This document shows, piece by piece, positions 50,945 through 60,181 of a stretch of DNA of 64,000 bases; the first letter of the stretch is position 1; each line of letters begins with the position of its first letter. The stretch is taken from NCBI RefSeq assembly GCF_014837235.1, contig NZ_JACYFT010000001.1:1129688-1193687 (forward strand), written 5' to 3'. Source of the DNA: Limnohabitans radicicola. Lineage in GTDB: Bacteria > Pseudomonadota > Gammaproteobacteria > Burkholderiales > Burkholderiaceae_C. The notes beneath the pieces were generated by a model that worked only from the letters and a program-made list of their open reading frames with translations, was not told the origin of the DNA and did not search any database. The translations under genes and the position numbers were made by a program.

Positions 50945-52804
50945 ATGAGCAATTTGTGGAACCTCTCGGACATCCAGCCTCAAAAAGAGGTGGTGATGGC
51001 GGGCGACACCATCCCGGCCATCTTCTGGAACGCCGTGCGGGCGCGAGGTCCGAACGTGTGGATGCGGCAAAAGGACTTTGGCATCTGGCGCAGCTGGACC
51101 TGGGACCAGACCGCCACGGCGGTGCGCGAGATCGGCAACGGCCTCCTGTCGCTCGGCTTTGCGCCGCACGAGACCGCCTCCATCCTCTCCAACACCAACA
51201 TCGAATGGGTGTTGTGCGACCTGGCCGTTCTCAGCAGTGGCGGCGTGGCCAACGGCATCTACCCCACCGACGCGGCCGCGCAGGTGCAGTTTTTAAGCGA
51301 AGACTCACGGACCACCGTGTTGTTTGTCGAAGACGACGAGCAGCTGGACAAAGCCCTGGAAGTGCGCGCTCAATTGCCCCTGCTCAAGAAGATCGTGGTC
51401 TTCGACATGGAAGGCCTCTTGAACCTCAACGACCCCCAGGTCATCGGCCTGGACGAGCTGCGGGCGCTGGGACGCGCTTACGGCCAGGCCCACCCCCATG
51501 AACTGGACGAACGGGTGGCTGCCTGCCGCCCCGAAGACCTGGCCATCCTGGTCTACACCTCGGGCACCACCGGCAAACCCAAGGGTGCCATGCACAGCCA
51601 CCGGGGCCTGGTGTATTCGGTGCGCGGCTACAACACACTGATCGCCCGGGACGAAACCGACGAGTGCATGTGCTTTTTGCCGCTGTGCCACATCGCCGAA
51701 CGCATGGGCGGCGAGTACTTTTCACTCTACACCGGGGCCAAACTCAACTTCGTCGAAAACCCCGAAACCGTGCCCGAAAACGTGCGCGAGATCGCACCCA
51801 CCGTCTTCACTGCGGTGCCACGCGTGTGGGAAAAGTTCTACTCGGGCGTCATGATCACGCTCAAGGAAGCCAGCGGCCTGCAGCAAGCCGCCTATGCCTG
51901 GGCCATCGGTGTCGGTGAACGCGTGGCCGACAAGGTGCTGGCCAGACAAGTCGTGCCTGCCACGCTCAAGCTGCAATTCCACATCGCCCGCCTCTTGGTG
52001 CTCAACAACGTGCGCAAGCTCATCGGCATCCACCGCTCGCGCTTTCTGGTCACGGGTGCCGCCCCCATCTCGCCCGAGCTGGTGCGCTGGTACCTGGCGC
52101 TGGGCTTGCCCATGCTCGAAGTCTGGGGCATGACCGAAACCTGTGGCGCCGCCACCGGAGTACCTGCCGACCGCATCAAACCGGGCTCGATCGGGCCAGC
52201 GGCCGAATTCAACGAAGTGCGCCTGGATCCGCAAACGGGCGAAATCCTGGTGCGTGGCCCCAATGTGTTCATGGGCTACCTGAACCTGCCCGACAAGACC
52301 GCCGAAGCCATCGACGCGGATGGCTGGCTCCACACGGGCGATGTGGGCAAGGTGGACGAGGAAGGGTTTTTCCGCATCACGGACCGGATGAAAGACATCA
52401 TCATCACGGCAGGCGGCAAGAACATCACGCCCAGTGAACTCGAAAACGAGCTGAAGTTCTCGCCCTATGTGACCGATGCGGTGGTGATTGGTGACCGGCG
52501 GCCCTACCTGGTCGTGATCATCATGATCGACCAGGAAAACGTGGAGAAATTCGCCCAGGATGCCGATGTGCCTTTCAGCAACTACGCCTCTTTGACACGC
52601 GCCCCGCAAGTGCAGGCCCTGATCCAGGCCGAGATCGACCGGGTCAACAAAAAGTTCGCGCGTGTCGAGCAGATCAAGAAGTTCTTCCTGCTCGACACCC
52701 AGTTGACGGCCGAGGACGAGGAATTGACCCCCACCATGAAGCTCAAACGCAAACTGGTGGAAAAGAAGTACAGCGAAAAGATCGACGCGATGTACCGCGA
52801 TTGA
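50945..52804 (+). CDS. AMP-dependent (long-chain-type) acyl-CoA synthetase
   Basis: LAILVYTSGTTGKPKGAMHSHRG; EVWGMTETCGAATG; GWLHTGDVGKVDEEGFFRITDRMKDIIITAGGKNITPSELEN. Confidence 0.96.
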   Translation: MSNLWNLSDIQPQKEVVMAGDTIPAIFWNAVRARGPNVWMRQKDFGIWRSWTWDQTATAVREIGNGLLSLGFAPHETASILSNTNIEWVLCDLAVLSSGGVANGIYPTDAAAQVQFLSEDSRTTVLFVEDDEQLDKALEVRAQLPLLKKIVVFDMEGLLNLNDPQVIGLDELRALGRAYGQAHPHELDERVAACRPEDLAILVYTSGTTGKPKGAMHSHRGLVYSVRGYNTLIARDETDECMCFLPLCHIAERMGGEYFSLYTGAKLNFVENPETVPENVREIAPTVFTAVPRVWEKFYSGVMITLKEASGLQQAAYAWAIGVGERVADKVLARQVVPATLKLQFHIARLLVLNNVRKLIGIHRSRFLVTGAAPISPELVRWYLALGLPMLEVWGMTETCGAATGVPADRIKPGSIGPAAEFNEVRLDPQTGEILVRGPNVFMGYLNLPDKTAEAIDADGWLHTGDVGKVDEEGFFRITDRMKDIIITAGGKNITPSELENELKFSPYVTDAVVIGDRRPYLVVIIMIDQENVEKFAQDADVPFSNYASLTRAPQVQALIQAEIDRVNKKFARVEQIKKFFLLDTQLTAEDEELTPTMKLKRKLVEKKYSEKIDAMYRD

Positions 52805-52830
52805 ACTGTTTTTACCCAGGAGACCGCCCC

Positions 52831-53994
52831 ATGAAACTTCAGATCATCACCACACTGGCCGCTCTGGCCGTGAGTGGCGCAGCCCTTGCCCAACAGCAAG
52901 GCGTGAGCAAGACCGAGATCACCATCGGCACCATCCAGGATTTGTCCGGGCCGCTGGCCGGTTACGGCAAGGCGGTGCGCAACGGCATGCTGCTGCGCAT
53001 CGACGAGGCCAACGAGCAAGGCGGCGTCAATGGCCGCAAGCTCAAGCTGATCACCGAAGACTCCGGTTACGACCCCAAGCGTGCCGTGCTGGCCGCGCAA
53101 AAACTGGTCAACCAGGACAAGATCTTCATCATGGCTGGCCACATCGGTACAGCGCAGAACAACGCCGCGATGCCGGTGCAGTTCGAGAAAAAGGTTGTGA
53201 ACTTCCTGCCCGTGACGGCCGCTCGTGAGATGTACGAGCCGCTGAGCAAGTTCAAGTACGCCCTGTTCGCCACCTACTTTGACCAGATGCGTGCCGCCGT
53301 GCCTGCCCTGGTCAAGGAAAAGAAGTCCTCCAAGGTCTGCGCCATCTACCAGGATGACGAATTTGGCCTCGAAGTGCTGCGCGGTGCCGAAGCGGGTCTC
53401 AAAGCCATCAACATGGACTTTGCCGAGAAAACCTCCTACAAACGCGGCGCGACCGACTTCTCTTCGCAGGTGGCGCGCATGAAGTCTGCTGGCTGCGAAA
53501 TGGTGGTGCTGGGCACCATCATCCGCGAGACCGTGGGCACCATTGCCGAAGCCCGCAAGACCGGTTTCAACCCGGTTTTCATTGGCTCCAGCGCAGCCTA
53601 CACCGACCTGATCCACAAACTGGGCGGCAAAGCCATGGACGGCATGTACGCCACCATGACCGTGCCACACCCCTACCTGGACGAAGCCTCCAACCCGATC
53701 CGCTTCTGGGCCAACAAATACAAGACCAAGTTCAACGAAGACCCCACCGTCTTCTCGGTCTATGGCTACGTGATTCTGGACACTTTCATCCAGGCCGCTC
53801 AAAAAACCGGTCCCAACCTGACCAGCGACAGCTTCATCGCCACCATGGACAAGCTGACCGTGCCCTCCGACATCTTCGGCAGCCCCGAAGGCAAGTTCAC
53901 ACCCACCCAGCACCTGGGCTCCAACAAGTCGCGCCTGTCGCAAATCCAGGACGGCAAGTGGAAGATCGTGTCCGACTATTACAAGCTCGATTGA
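52831..53994 (+). CDS. branched-chain amino acid-type ABC transporter substrate-binding protein
   Basis: Signal peptide MKLQIITTLAALAVSGAALA; ITIGTIQDLSGPLAGYGKAVRNGMLLRIDEANEQGGVNGRKL. Confidence 0.94.
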   Translation: MKLQIITTLAALAVSGAALAQQQGVSKTEITIGTIQDLSGPLAGYGKAVRNGMLLRIDEANEQGGVNGRKLKLITEDSGYDPKRAVLAAQKLVNQDKIFIMAGHIGTAQNNAAMPVQFEKKVVNFLPVTAAREMYEPLSKFKYALFATYFDQMRAAVPALVKEKKSSKVCAIYQDDEFGLEVLRGAEAGLKAINMDFAEKTSYKRGATDFSSQVARMKSAGCEMVVLGTIIRETVGTIAEARKTGFNPVFIGSSAAYTDLIHKLGGKAMDGMYATMTVPHPYLDEASNPIRFWANKYKTKFNEDPTVFSVYGYVILDTFIQAAQKTGPNLTSDSFIATMDKLTVPSDIFGSPEGKFTPTQHLGSNKSRLSQIQDGKWKIVSDYYKLD

Positions 53995-54011
53995 GCCTGT
54001 CACACGCACTG

Positions 54012-54037
54012 AAAAAACCGCCTTCGGGCGGTTTTTT
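54012..54037 (+). terminator. intrinsic terminator after the Liv/acyl-CoA ligase operon
   Basis: AAAAAACCGCC-TTCG-GGCGGTTTTTT. Confidence 0.92.
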
Positions 54038-54067
54038 CATGTCTGCTCACGCCATCCACCGTGCCGT

Positions 54068-54093
54068 CATTTGGTTGCGCACGCAACCAAATG
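54068..54093. promoter_or_regulatory. MarR operator candidate
   Basis: CATTTGGTTGCG-CA-CGCAACCAAATG, perfect 12-bp inverted arms, 16 nt upstream of the marR-type gene start. Confidence 0.72.
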
Positions 54094-54109
54094 CGGTTAC
54101 GATGGCACC

Positions 54110-54544
54110 ATGACCACCCCGCTTGAGCGTTCGTTCACCTACCGCCTGCACCTGCTGCACAAGGTCTCTGACCAGGGCAGCCACCAGTCGTATTTGCAGA
54201 CGCTGGGGCTGTCGCTGAGCGAAGCACGTAGCCTGGCTGCGATTGGCGCATTCCAGCCCATGTCGGTCGTGGCACTCGCCGACAAAGGCAACCTCAACAA
54301 AAGCCAGGCCAGCCGGGCCGCGCAGATCCTGGTGGACAAAGGCTGGGTCCACAAAACCGAACACCCCGTGGACGGACGTGGGGTTGAACTCAGCCTCACC
54401 CCCGAAGGCCGCAAGCTCTGGAAAAAAGCCATGGCCCTGATCGAGCAACGCAACGAAGACATCTTCGGCTGCCTCAACGCCCAGGAGCAGGCCACCCTCA
54501 GTCGCCTGCTGGACCGCCTGATCGCCCACAACCTGGGCATCTGA
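54110..54544 (+). CDS. MarR family transcriptional regulator
   Basis: SLSEARSLAAIGAFQPMSVVALADKGNLNKSQASRAAQILVDKGWVHKTEHPVDGRGVELSLTPEGRKL. Confidence 0.93.
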   Translation: MTTPLERSFTYRLHLLHKVSDQGSHQSYLQTLGLSLSEARSLAAIGAFQPMSVVALADKGNLNKSQASRAAQILVDKGWVHKTEHPVDGRGVELSLTPEGRKLWKKAMALIEQRNEDIFGCLNAQEQATLSRLLDRLIAHNLGI

Positions 54545-54562
54545 CCGCCCACAAGGACACAC

Positions 54563-56254
54563 ATGCACACCCCCAGCACCGAGGCACGCCCTTCGATTTA
54601 TTACACCTACCAAGTCTTCCAGCCTTGGCTGGCATCAGCGCATCCGAAACAAGACCGAAAAAAAGTCGTGATCGTCGGCTCGGGGCCGGCCGGCATGGTG
54701 ACTGCGCTCGAACTGGCGCGCCACGGCGTACCCAGCGTGGTCTTGTCGGCCGAGCTGCAGTTCTCGCAAGGCAGCCGGGCGATCTGCTTCACACGCCGCT
54801 CGATGGAGATCCTGCAGCAAGTCGGCGTGGCCGACCGCATGACCGCAGGCGGCCTGCCTTGGCGCTTTGGCAACTCGTTTTACCGGGGCCAGCGCGTGTT
54901 CCGCATGGAAGCGCCGCACGATGCCGATGATCGCTTCTTCCCGATCATCAACGTGCAGCAGCAGTTCATGGAGGAGTACCTGCACGACGCCTGCAAAGCC
55001 AACCCGCTGATCGACTTCCGCTGGGGCAACAAGGTGAACAAAGTGGACCAGAAGGACGGCTACGCCGTGCTCGAAGTCGACACGTCAGAAGGCCCCTATG
55101 CGTTGGAGAGCGACTGGGTGGTCGCCGCTGACGGCGGGCGCTCGGGCATCCGCACGGCCATGAACCTGCGGATGGAAGGCGCGTCTTACGAAGGATTTTT
55201 CGTGATCGCCGACATCCAAATTGACCTGCCTTACCCCACAGAACGGCTGGCTTTTTTTGACCCCGAGTGGAACCCCGGCAACACCATCCTCATGCACCGC
55301 GAACCGAACGGCATCTGGCGCGTGGACTACCAATTGCCCCCCGGCGAAACACCCGAAGAGGCGCTGCGCCCCGAATCGCTCAAGACCCGCATCGATGCTC
55401 AGCTGGCCATGATCGGCCACGCCGGTCTGAAGTGGGAAATGGACTGGTCTTCGGTCTACTCGGCCCGCACGCTCACGCTGCCCGACTTTGTGCACGGCAG
55501 CGTCATCTTCACCGGCGACGCGGCGCACCTGCTGCCCATCTTTGGCGTGCGCGGGGCCAACACCGCCTTCCAAGACGCGCAGTCGCTGGGCTGGCACCTG
55601 GCCTTTGTGGTCAAGGGTCTGGCGGGCAAAACCTTGCTGGCCAACCACAGTGCCGAACGTGTGGGTGCAGCCCGCGAAATCATCACAGAAGCGGGCAAGA
55701 GCACCCGCTTCATGACACCCCCCAGCCGTGGCTTCAGGTTGCTGCGCGACGCGGTGCTCTCGCTCTCGCTCACGCAAGAATTCGTGCGCCCTCTTTACCA
55801 CTGGCGCACCTCGCGCCCGCATGAGTACACCCACTCCCTGCTCAACAGCACGGGCGACGACAACGCCCTGTTCAAAAGCGGTCCCGCGCACGGGGCACCG
55901 CCACAAAACGTGCGCTTGGGTGCGAACGACTTTTTGCTCGACCACCTGGGCGGCGGCTTTGACCTGCTGTACTTCACCGATGCACCCGCAATACCTGAGG
56001 CCTTGCAACAGGTCATCCAGAACGCACGGCAACAAGGCATGCCGCTGAACGTGATCGCGGTGGGCGCGGCCCAGCCTGTGGCGGGCGCCGACAAGCACCT
56101 GCTCGATGCCGACGGCCACCTGCGCGCGCGCTACGGCGTGCCTGCCAGTGGCGGCGCATATTTGCTGCGCCCCGACCAGCACGTCTGCGCCCGCTGGCTC
56201 ACCCTCGACGCCACACGCCTGCAAGCCGCACTCACCACCGCACTGCCTCAATAA
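54563..56254 (+). CDS. FAD-dependent oxidoreductase (MhpA-like aromatic hydroxylase family)
   Basis: VVIVGSGPAGMVTALELARHGVPSVVLSAE; GSVIFTGDAAHLLPIFGVRGANTAFQDAQSLGWHLAFVVKG. Confidence 0.93.
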   Translation: MHTPSTEARPSIYYTYQVFQPWLASAHPKQDRKKVVIVGSGPAGMVTALELARHGVPSVVLSAELQFSQGSRAICFTRRSMEILQQVGVADRMTAGGLPWRFGNSFYRGQRVFRMEAPHDADDRFFPIINVQQQFMEEYLHDACKANPLIDFRWGNKVNKVDQKDGYAVLEVDTSEGPYALESDWVVAADGGRSGIRTAMNLRMEGASYEGFFVIADIQIDLPYPTERLAFFDPEWNPGNTILMHREPNGIWRVDYQLPPGETPEEALRPESLKTRIDAQLAMIGHAGLKWEMDWSSVYSARTLTLPDFVHGSVIFTGDAAHLLPIFGVRGANTAFQDAQSLGWHLAFVVKGLAGKTLLANHSAERVGAAREIITEAGKSTRFMTPPSRGFRLLRDAVLSLSLTQEFVRPLYHWRTSRPHEYTHSLLNSTGDDNALFKSGPAHGAPPQNVRLGANDFLLDHLGGGFDLLYFTDAPAIPEALQQVIQNARQQGMPLNVIAVGAAQPVAGADKHLLDADGHLRARYGVPASGGAYLLRPDQHVCARWLTLDATRLQAALTTALPQ

Positions 56255-56264
56255 GGAAAACAGC

Positions 56265-56453
56265 ATGTCCAAGACACCCCTGTCCATTGACGGCCTCGAG
56301 ACCGTCTACGATGCACTGGCCACCGCCATTGACCAGGCAGGCCCGGACAAGGCCGAACTGTTTCTGGTCAAGCTCGCCTTGCTCCAGGCCAACGCGCTGG
56401 GTGATGAAGCGCAATTTAGCCAGCAGGTCCACACCGCCCTGCAAGACCTTTGA
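56265..56453 (+). CDS. DUF2783-like small protein
   Basis: 62-aa ORF MSKTPLSIDGLETVYDALATAIDQAGPDKAELFLVKLALLQANALGDEAQFSQQVHTALQDL between FAD oxidoreductase and fahA. Confidence 0.8.
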   Translation: MSKTPLSIDGLETVYDALATAIDQAGPDKAELFLVKLALLQANALGDEAQFSQQVHTALQDL

Positions 56454-56478
56454 ACACCCACGCCGGAACAAGACCCAC

Positions 56479-57795
56479 ATGACGACCCTGAACGAAACCC
56501 ATGACCCCGCCTTGAAGAGCTGGGTCGGCTCGGCCAACACCGCAGGCTGCGACTTCCCCATCCAGAACCTGCCGTTCGCGGTGTTCCGCCGCCAAGGCTC
56601 GGCTGAAGCCTTCAGGGGCGGTGTGGCCATTGGCGACCAGATCGTGGACTTGGCGGCACTCGCCCAATCAGGCGTGCTGAAAGGCGAAGCAGCAGCAGCC
56701 GCACAAGCGGGTGCGCAAGACAAACTCAACGCCCTGATGGCGCTGGGCAGCTCGGCCTGGAGCGCACTGCGCCTGGCCTTGTCACGCGCCCTGCGCGAAG
56801 GCGCTGCCGAACAAGCGGCCTTGCAAGCGTGCCTGGTGGCGCAAGCCGAGGCCGAATACGACGTGCCCGCCCGCATTGGCGACTACACCGACTTCTACAC
56901 CTCGGTGCACCACGCCACCAACATCGGCAAGCAATTCCGTCCCGACAACCCGCTGCTGCCCAACTACAAATGGGTGCCCATCGGCTACCACGGCCGCGCG
57001 TCCAGCATTGGCATCTCGGGCCAGCAGTTCCGCCGCCCGGTGGGCCAGACCATGCCCCCCGGGGCCACCGAACCCACATTCGGCCCCTGCAAGCGTCTGG
57101 ACATCGAACTCGAATTGGGCATCTTCATTGGCAGCGGCAATGCCCTGGGCGAGCCGGTGCCGATCACCGAAGCCGAAGACCATGTGTTCGGCATCTGCCT
57201 GCTCAACGACTGGTCGGCGCGTGACATTCAAGGTTGGGAATACCAGCCGCTAGGCCCGTTTCTGTCGAAAAACTTCGCTTCCACCCTCTCGCCCTGGGTC
57301 GTCACGCTCGAAGCGCTGAACCCTTACCGCGTGGCCTTCACCCGCCCTGAGGGCGATCCGCAGCCCATGGCCTATCTGGACTCTGCGGCCAACCGGGCCG
57401 AAGGCGCTTTCGACATTCAGCTGCAAGTCGGTCTGCAAACCGCGCAGATGCGCGCCGCAGGCCAGGCGGACGCCAGCATCTGCCGCACCAGCTACCGCCA
57501 CGCCTACTGGACGGTGGCGCAAATGGTCGCACACCACACGGTGAACGGCTGCAACCTGCAGCCGGGCGACCTGTTCGGCAGCGGCACCCTGTCTGGCCCT
57601 ACGCTCGACCAGGCGGCGGCCCTGATCGAGCTGACCACGGGTGGCAAAAACCCGGTGGCGCTGCCGGGCGGCGAGCAGCGCACCTGGCTGGAAGACGGCG
57701 ACAGTGTGGTGTTGCGCGGCTGGTGCGAGCGCGAAGGCGCAGCCCGCATCGGCTTTGGCGAATGCGTGGGCACCGTGCTGCCTGCGCGCACCTGA
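56479..57795 (+). CDS. fahA: fumarylacetoacetase
   Basis: FPIQNLPFAVFRRQG; DYTDFYTSVHHATNIGKQFRPDNPLLPNYKWVPIGYHGRASSI; LLNDWSARDIQGWEYQPLGPFLSKNFASTLSPWVV. Confidence 0.96.
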   Translation: MTTLNETHDPALKSWVGSANTAGCDFPIQNLPFAVFRRQGSAEAFRGGVAIGDQIVDLAALAQSGVLKGEAAAAAQAGAQDKLNALMALGSSAWSALRLALSRALREGAAEQAALQACLVAQAEAEYDVPARIGDYTDFYTSVHHATNIGKQFRPDNPLLPNYKWVPIGYHGRASSIGISGQQFRRPVGQTMPPGATEPTFGPCKRLDIELELGIFIGSGNALGEPVPITEAEDHVFGICLLNDWSARDIQGWEYQPLGPFLSKNFASTLSPWVVTLEALNPYRVAFTRPEGDPQPMAYLDSAANRAEGAFDIQLQVGLQTAQMRAAGQADASICRTSYRHAYWTVAQMVAHHTVNGCNLQPGDLFGSGTLSGPTLDQAAALIELTTGGKNPVALPGGEQRTWLEDGDSVVLRGWCEREGAARIGFGECVGTVLPART

Positions 57796-57930
57796 ATCTG
57801 GCATGGGTGGCTCTGAGCGAGTCACCCACGTTATACCCACGGATTGACCGAGGTCTCTGCCTGCTCCTAAGATGGGTTTGCCCTGTCCGGCTCAAGCGCC
57901 GGTCCTCTTGTCCATCCACGGAGACTTTCG

Positions 57931-58794
57931 ATGAAACGCTTGCAACCCCGCAGCTTCGCTGCTTGCCTGTTGGCTGGCCTGCTGGCCTTTGGCGCACACC
58001 ACACATCGGCCCAGACCGCTGCAGCACCTGCTGCATCTGCCGCGACAGGCAAAACCGAACTGCTCTGGCTGGGCCAGGCGAGCTTTCGCATCAAGACCCC
58101 GGGCGGCAAAACCATTGTGGTTGACCCCTGGCTCACCGGCGGTCCCAAAACGCCTGCGCCCTACAAGACCGACATCTCCGCATTGGGCAAGGTGGACCTG
58201 CTGCTGGTCACCCACGCGCACGTGGACCACATCGGTGACGCCCCCGATCTGGCCAAAATGCACAACACCAAACTCTATGGCCCGGCCGACATGGTCACGC
58301 CACTGATCACCCTGGGCGTGCTGCCCGCCGATCTGGGTCACCGCTTCAACAAGACCGGCAGCGTCAAGCCCCTGCCCGGCATCAAAGTCACCGCCGTCCA
58401 GGCCGAGCACTCTTCGCTGCTGGTGTGGAAGAACCCCGCCACCAACAAAAACGAGTCGCATCCTGCGGGCGAAGCCGTGGGCTACATCATCGAGCTGGAA
58501 AACGGCTTCAAGATCTGGCACATGGGCGATACCGGTCTGTTCGGCGACATGAAGTTCATCACCGAGCGCTACAAGCCCGATCTGGTGCTGATGCCCATTG
58601 GCGGCAACTTCACCATGGCGCCCGACGACGCGGCTTTTGCGGCGCGCAACTGGATCCAGCCCAAGATGGTGATCCCGATGCACTACAACTCCAACCCGCT
58701 GACCCCCGGCACCCTGGCCGAGTTCCAGGACGCCATGAAGGGCAGCAGTGTGAAAGTGGTGCCCATGACCGAAGGCCAGAGCGTCGAGTTCTGA
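57931..58794 (+). CDS. secreted metal-dependent hydrolase, metallo-beta-lactamase fold (UPF0173-like)
   Basis: Signal peptide; LLVTHAHVDHIGDAPDLA; WHMGDTGLFGDM; MVIPMHYNSNPL. Confidence 0.92.
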   Translation: MKRLQPRSFAACLLAGLLAFGAHHTSAQTAAAPAASAATGKTELLWLGQASFRIKTPGGKTIVVDPWLTGGPKTPAPYKTDISALGKVDLLLVTHAHVDHIGDAPDLAKMHNTKLYGPADMVTPLITLGVLPADLGHRFNKTGSVKPLPGIKVTAVQAEHSSLLVWKNPATNKNESHPAGEAVGYIIELENGFKIWHMGDTGLFGDMKFITERYKPDLVLMPIGGNFTMAPDDAAFAARNWIQPKMVIPMHYNSNPLTPGTLAEFQDAMKGSSVKVVPMTEGQSVEF

Positions 58795-58799
58795 GCGCC

Positions 58800-59594
58800 A
58801 TGCACAAGCTGACCCGCCGGGCCTGCGCCGTGCTGGGCCTGGCGCTGTGCGCTAGCGCCTGGGCCCAATCTGCCACAGACACTGCCCGCGCCGACATCGC
58901 GCCCACAGGCACTTTGCGTGCCGTCATCAACCAGGGCAACCCCATCCTCGCCAGCAAAGACCCCTCCACGGGCGAGCCCGTGGGCGTGTCGGTGGACCTG
59001 GCCCGTGCCTTGGCTGCGCAGTTGAAACTGCCGCTGCAGTTGATCCCGGTCAGCTCGGCAGGCCAATCGGTCGAACTCGTCACGCAAGAGAAGGCCGATG
59101 TCGGCTTCTTCGCCATCGACCCGGTGCGTGGGCAGGGCATCGCTTTCACTGCAGCCTATGTGCAGATCGAAGGCAGCTACCTCGTCCGGCAAGACTCGCC
59201 CTTGCAAAAAAACGAAGACGTGGATCGCCCCGCACACCGCGTGGTGGTCGGCAAGGGGAGTGCCTACGACCTGTTCCTCACGCGCGAACTCAAGCAGGCC
59301 CAGCTGGTGCGCGCGCCGACATCGCCCGAGGTGGTGTCGTTTTTCATGGCAGGCCCCTACGACGTGGCGGCTGGCGTCAAACAGCAGCTCGAATCCGATG
59401 CGCGCCACACCCCTGGTGTGCGCCTGCTGCCCGGGCGCTTCATGGTGATTGATCAGGCCATGGGCTTGCCCAAAAGCCGCAGCGCCAGCGCCCACGAGCG
59501 GCTCAGCCGGTTTGTGAGCGACATGAAGGCCAGTGGCTTTGTGGCCGATGCCCTCACGCAGCACCGGATTGATGGCGCGGTGGTCGCGCCATGA
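58800..59594 (+). CDS. transporter substrate-binding domain protein (amino-acid type)
   Basis: Signal peptide; GTLRAVINQGNPILASKDPSTGEPVGVSVDLARALAAQLKLPLQLIPV. Confidence 0.88.
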   Translation: MHKLTRRACAVLGLALCASAWAQSATDTARADIAPTGTLRAVINQGNPILASKDPSTGEPVGVSVDLARALAAQLKLPLQLIPVSSAGQSVELVTQEKADVGFFAIDPVRGQGIAFTAAYVQIEGSYLVRQDSPLQKNEDVDRPAHRVVVGKGSAYDLFLTRELKQAQLVRAPTSPEVVSFFMAGPYDVAAGVKQQLESDARHTPGVRLLPGRFMVIDQAMGLPKSRSASAHERLSRFVSDMKASGFVADALTQHRIDGAVVAP

Positions 59595-59626
59595 TCATTG
59601 AACAAAATCCCTGACGAAGGATCAAG

Positions 59627-60172
59627 ATGCATCGCGCAGTCGTGATCATTGATGTGCAACGTGTTTTTGAGGACGGCCCTCACCAAGCCTTCCAGGCCGC
59701 GGAAGTGATCGCCCGGCTCAATCAGATCACGCAAGCTGCAAGACAGACCCAAACTCCCGTTTTCATGGTGCAACACGCCGCCACGTCAGGGCCGCTTGCG
59801 TACGGCGAGCCAGGCTGGGCATTTGCCCATCTGCTGACAGTGTCTCCTGCAGACACTGTGGTTCATAAAAATACCGCCGATGCCTTCCACAACACTACGC
59901 TGCATGCGCAACTGCAAGCGCGAGGGATCACGGAATTGATCGTCGGTGGCATCCAGACCGATTTTTGTGTGGACACATCCATACGCCGGGCATTGGCGTT
60001 GGGCTACGCCATTTCGCTGGTTTCGGATGGCCACACCACGTTGGACAACACGGTGTTATCGGCCGAGCAAATCATTGCGCACCACAACGTGAACCTGTCG
60101 AGCATTTCCAGTTTTGGTCCCAGAGTCACGCTGGTGCCAGCAGCGGTCATGGCCACCACGCTTGCAGCCTGA
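59627..60172 (+). CDS. cysteine hydrolase (isochorismatase family)
   Basis: RAVVIIDVQRVFEDGPHQ; ELIVGGIQTDFCVDTSIRRALALGYAISLVSDGHTT. Confidence 0.93.
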   Translation: MHRAVVIIDVQRVFEDGPHQAFQAAEVIARLNQITQAARQTQTPVFMVQHAATSGPLAYGEPGWAFAHLLTVSPADTVVHKNTADAFHNTTLHAQLQARGITELIVGGIQTDFCVDTSIRRALALGYAISLVSDGHTTLDNTVLSAEQIIAHHNVNLSSISSFGPRVTLVPAAVMATTLAA

Positions 60173-60181
60173 CTGGCCTCT

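Noticed and set aside
52582-54009. 475-aa minus-strand ORF antisense to the binding protein and acyl-CoA synthetase end
   Set aside because: Antisense artefact; sense genes are well supported.
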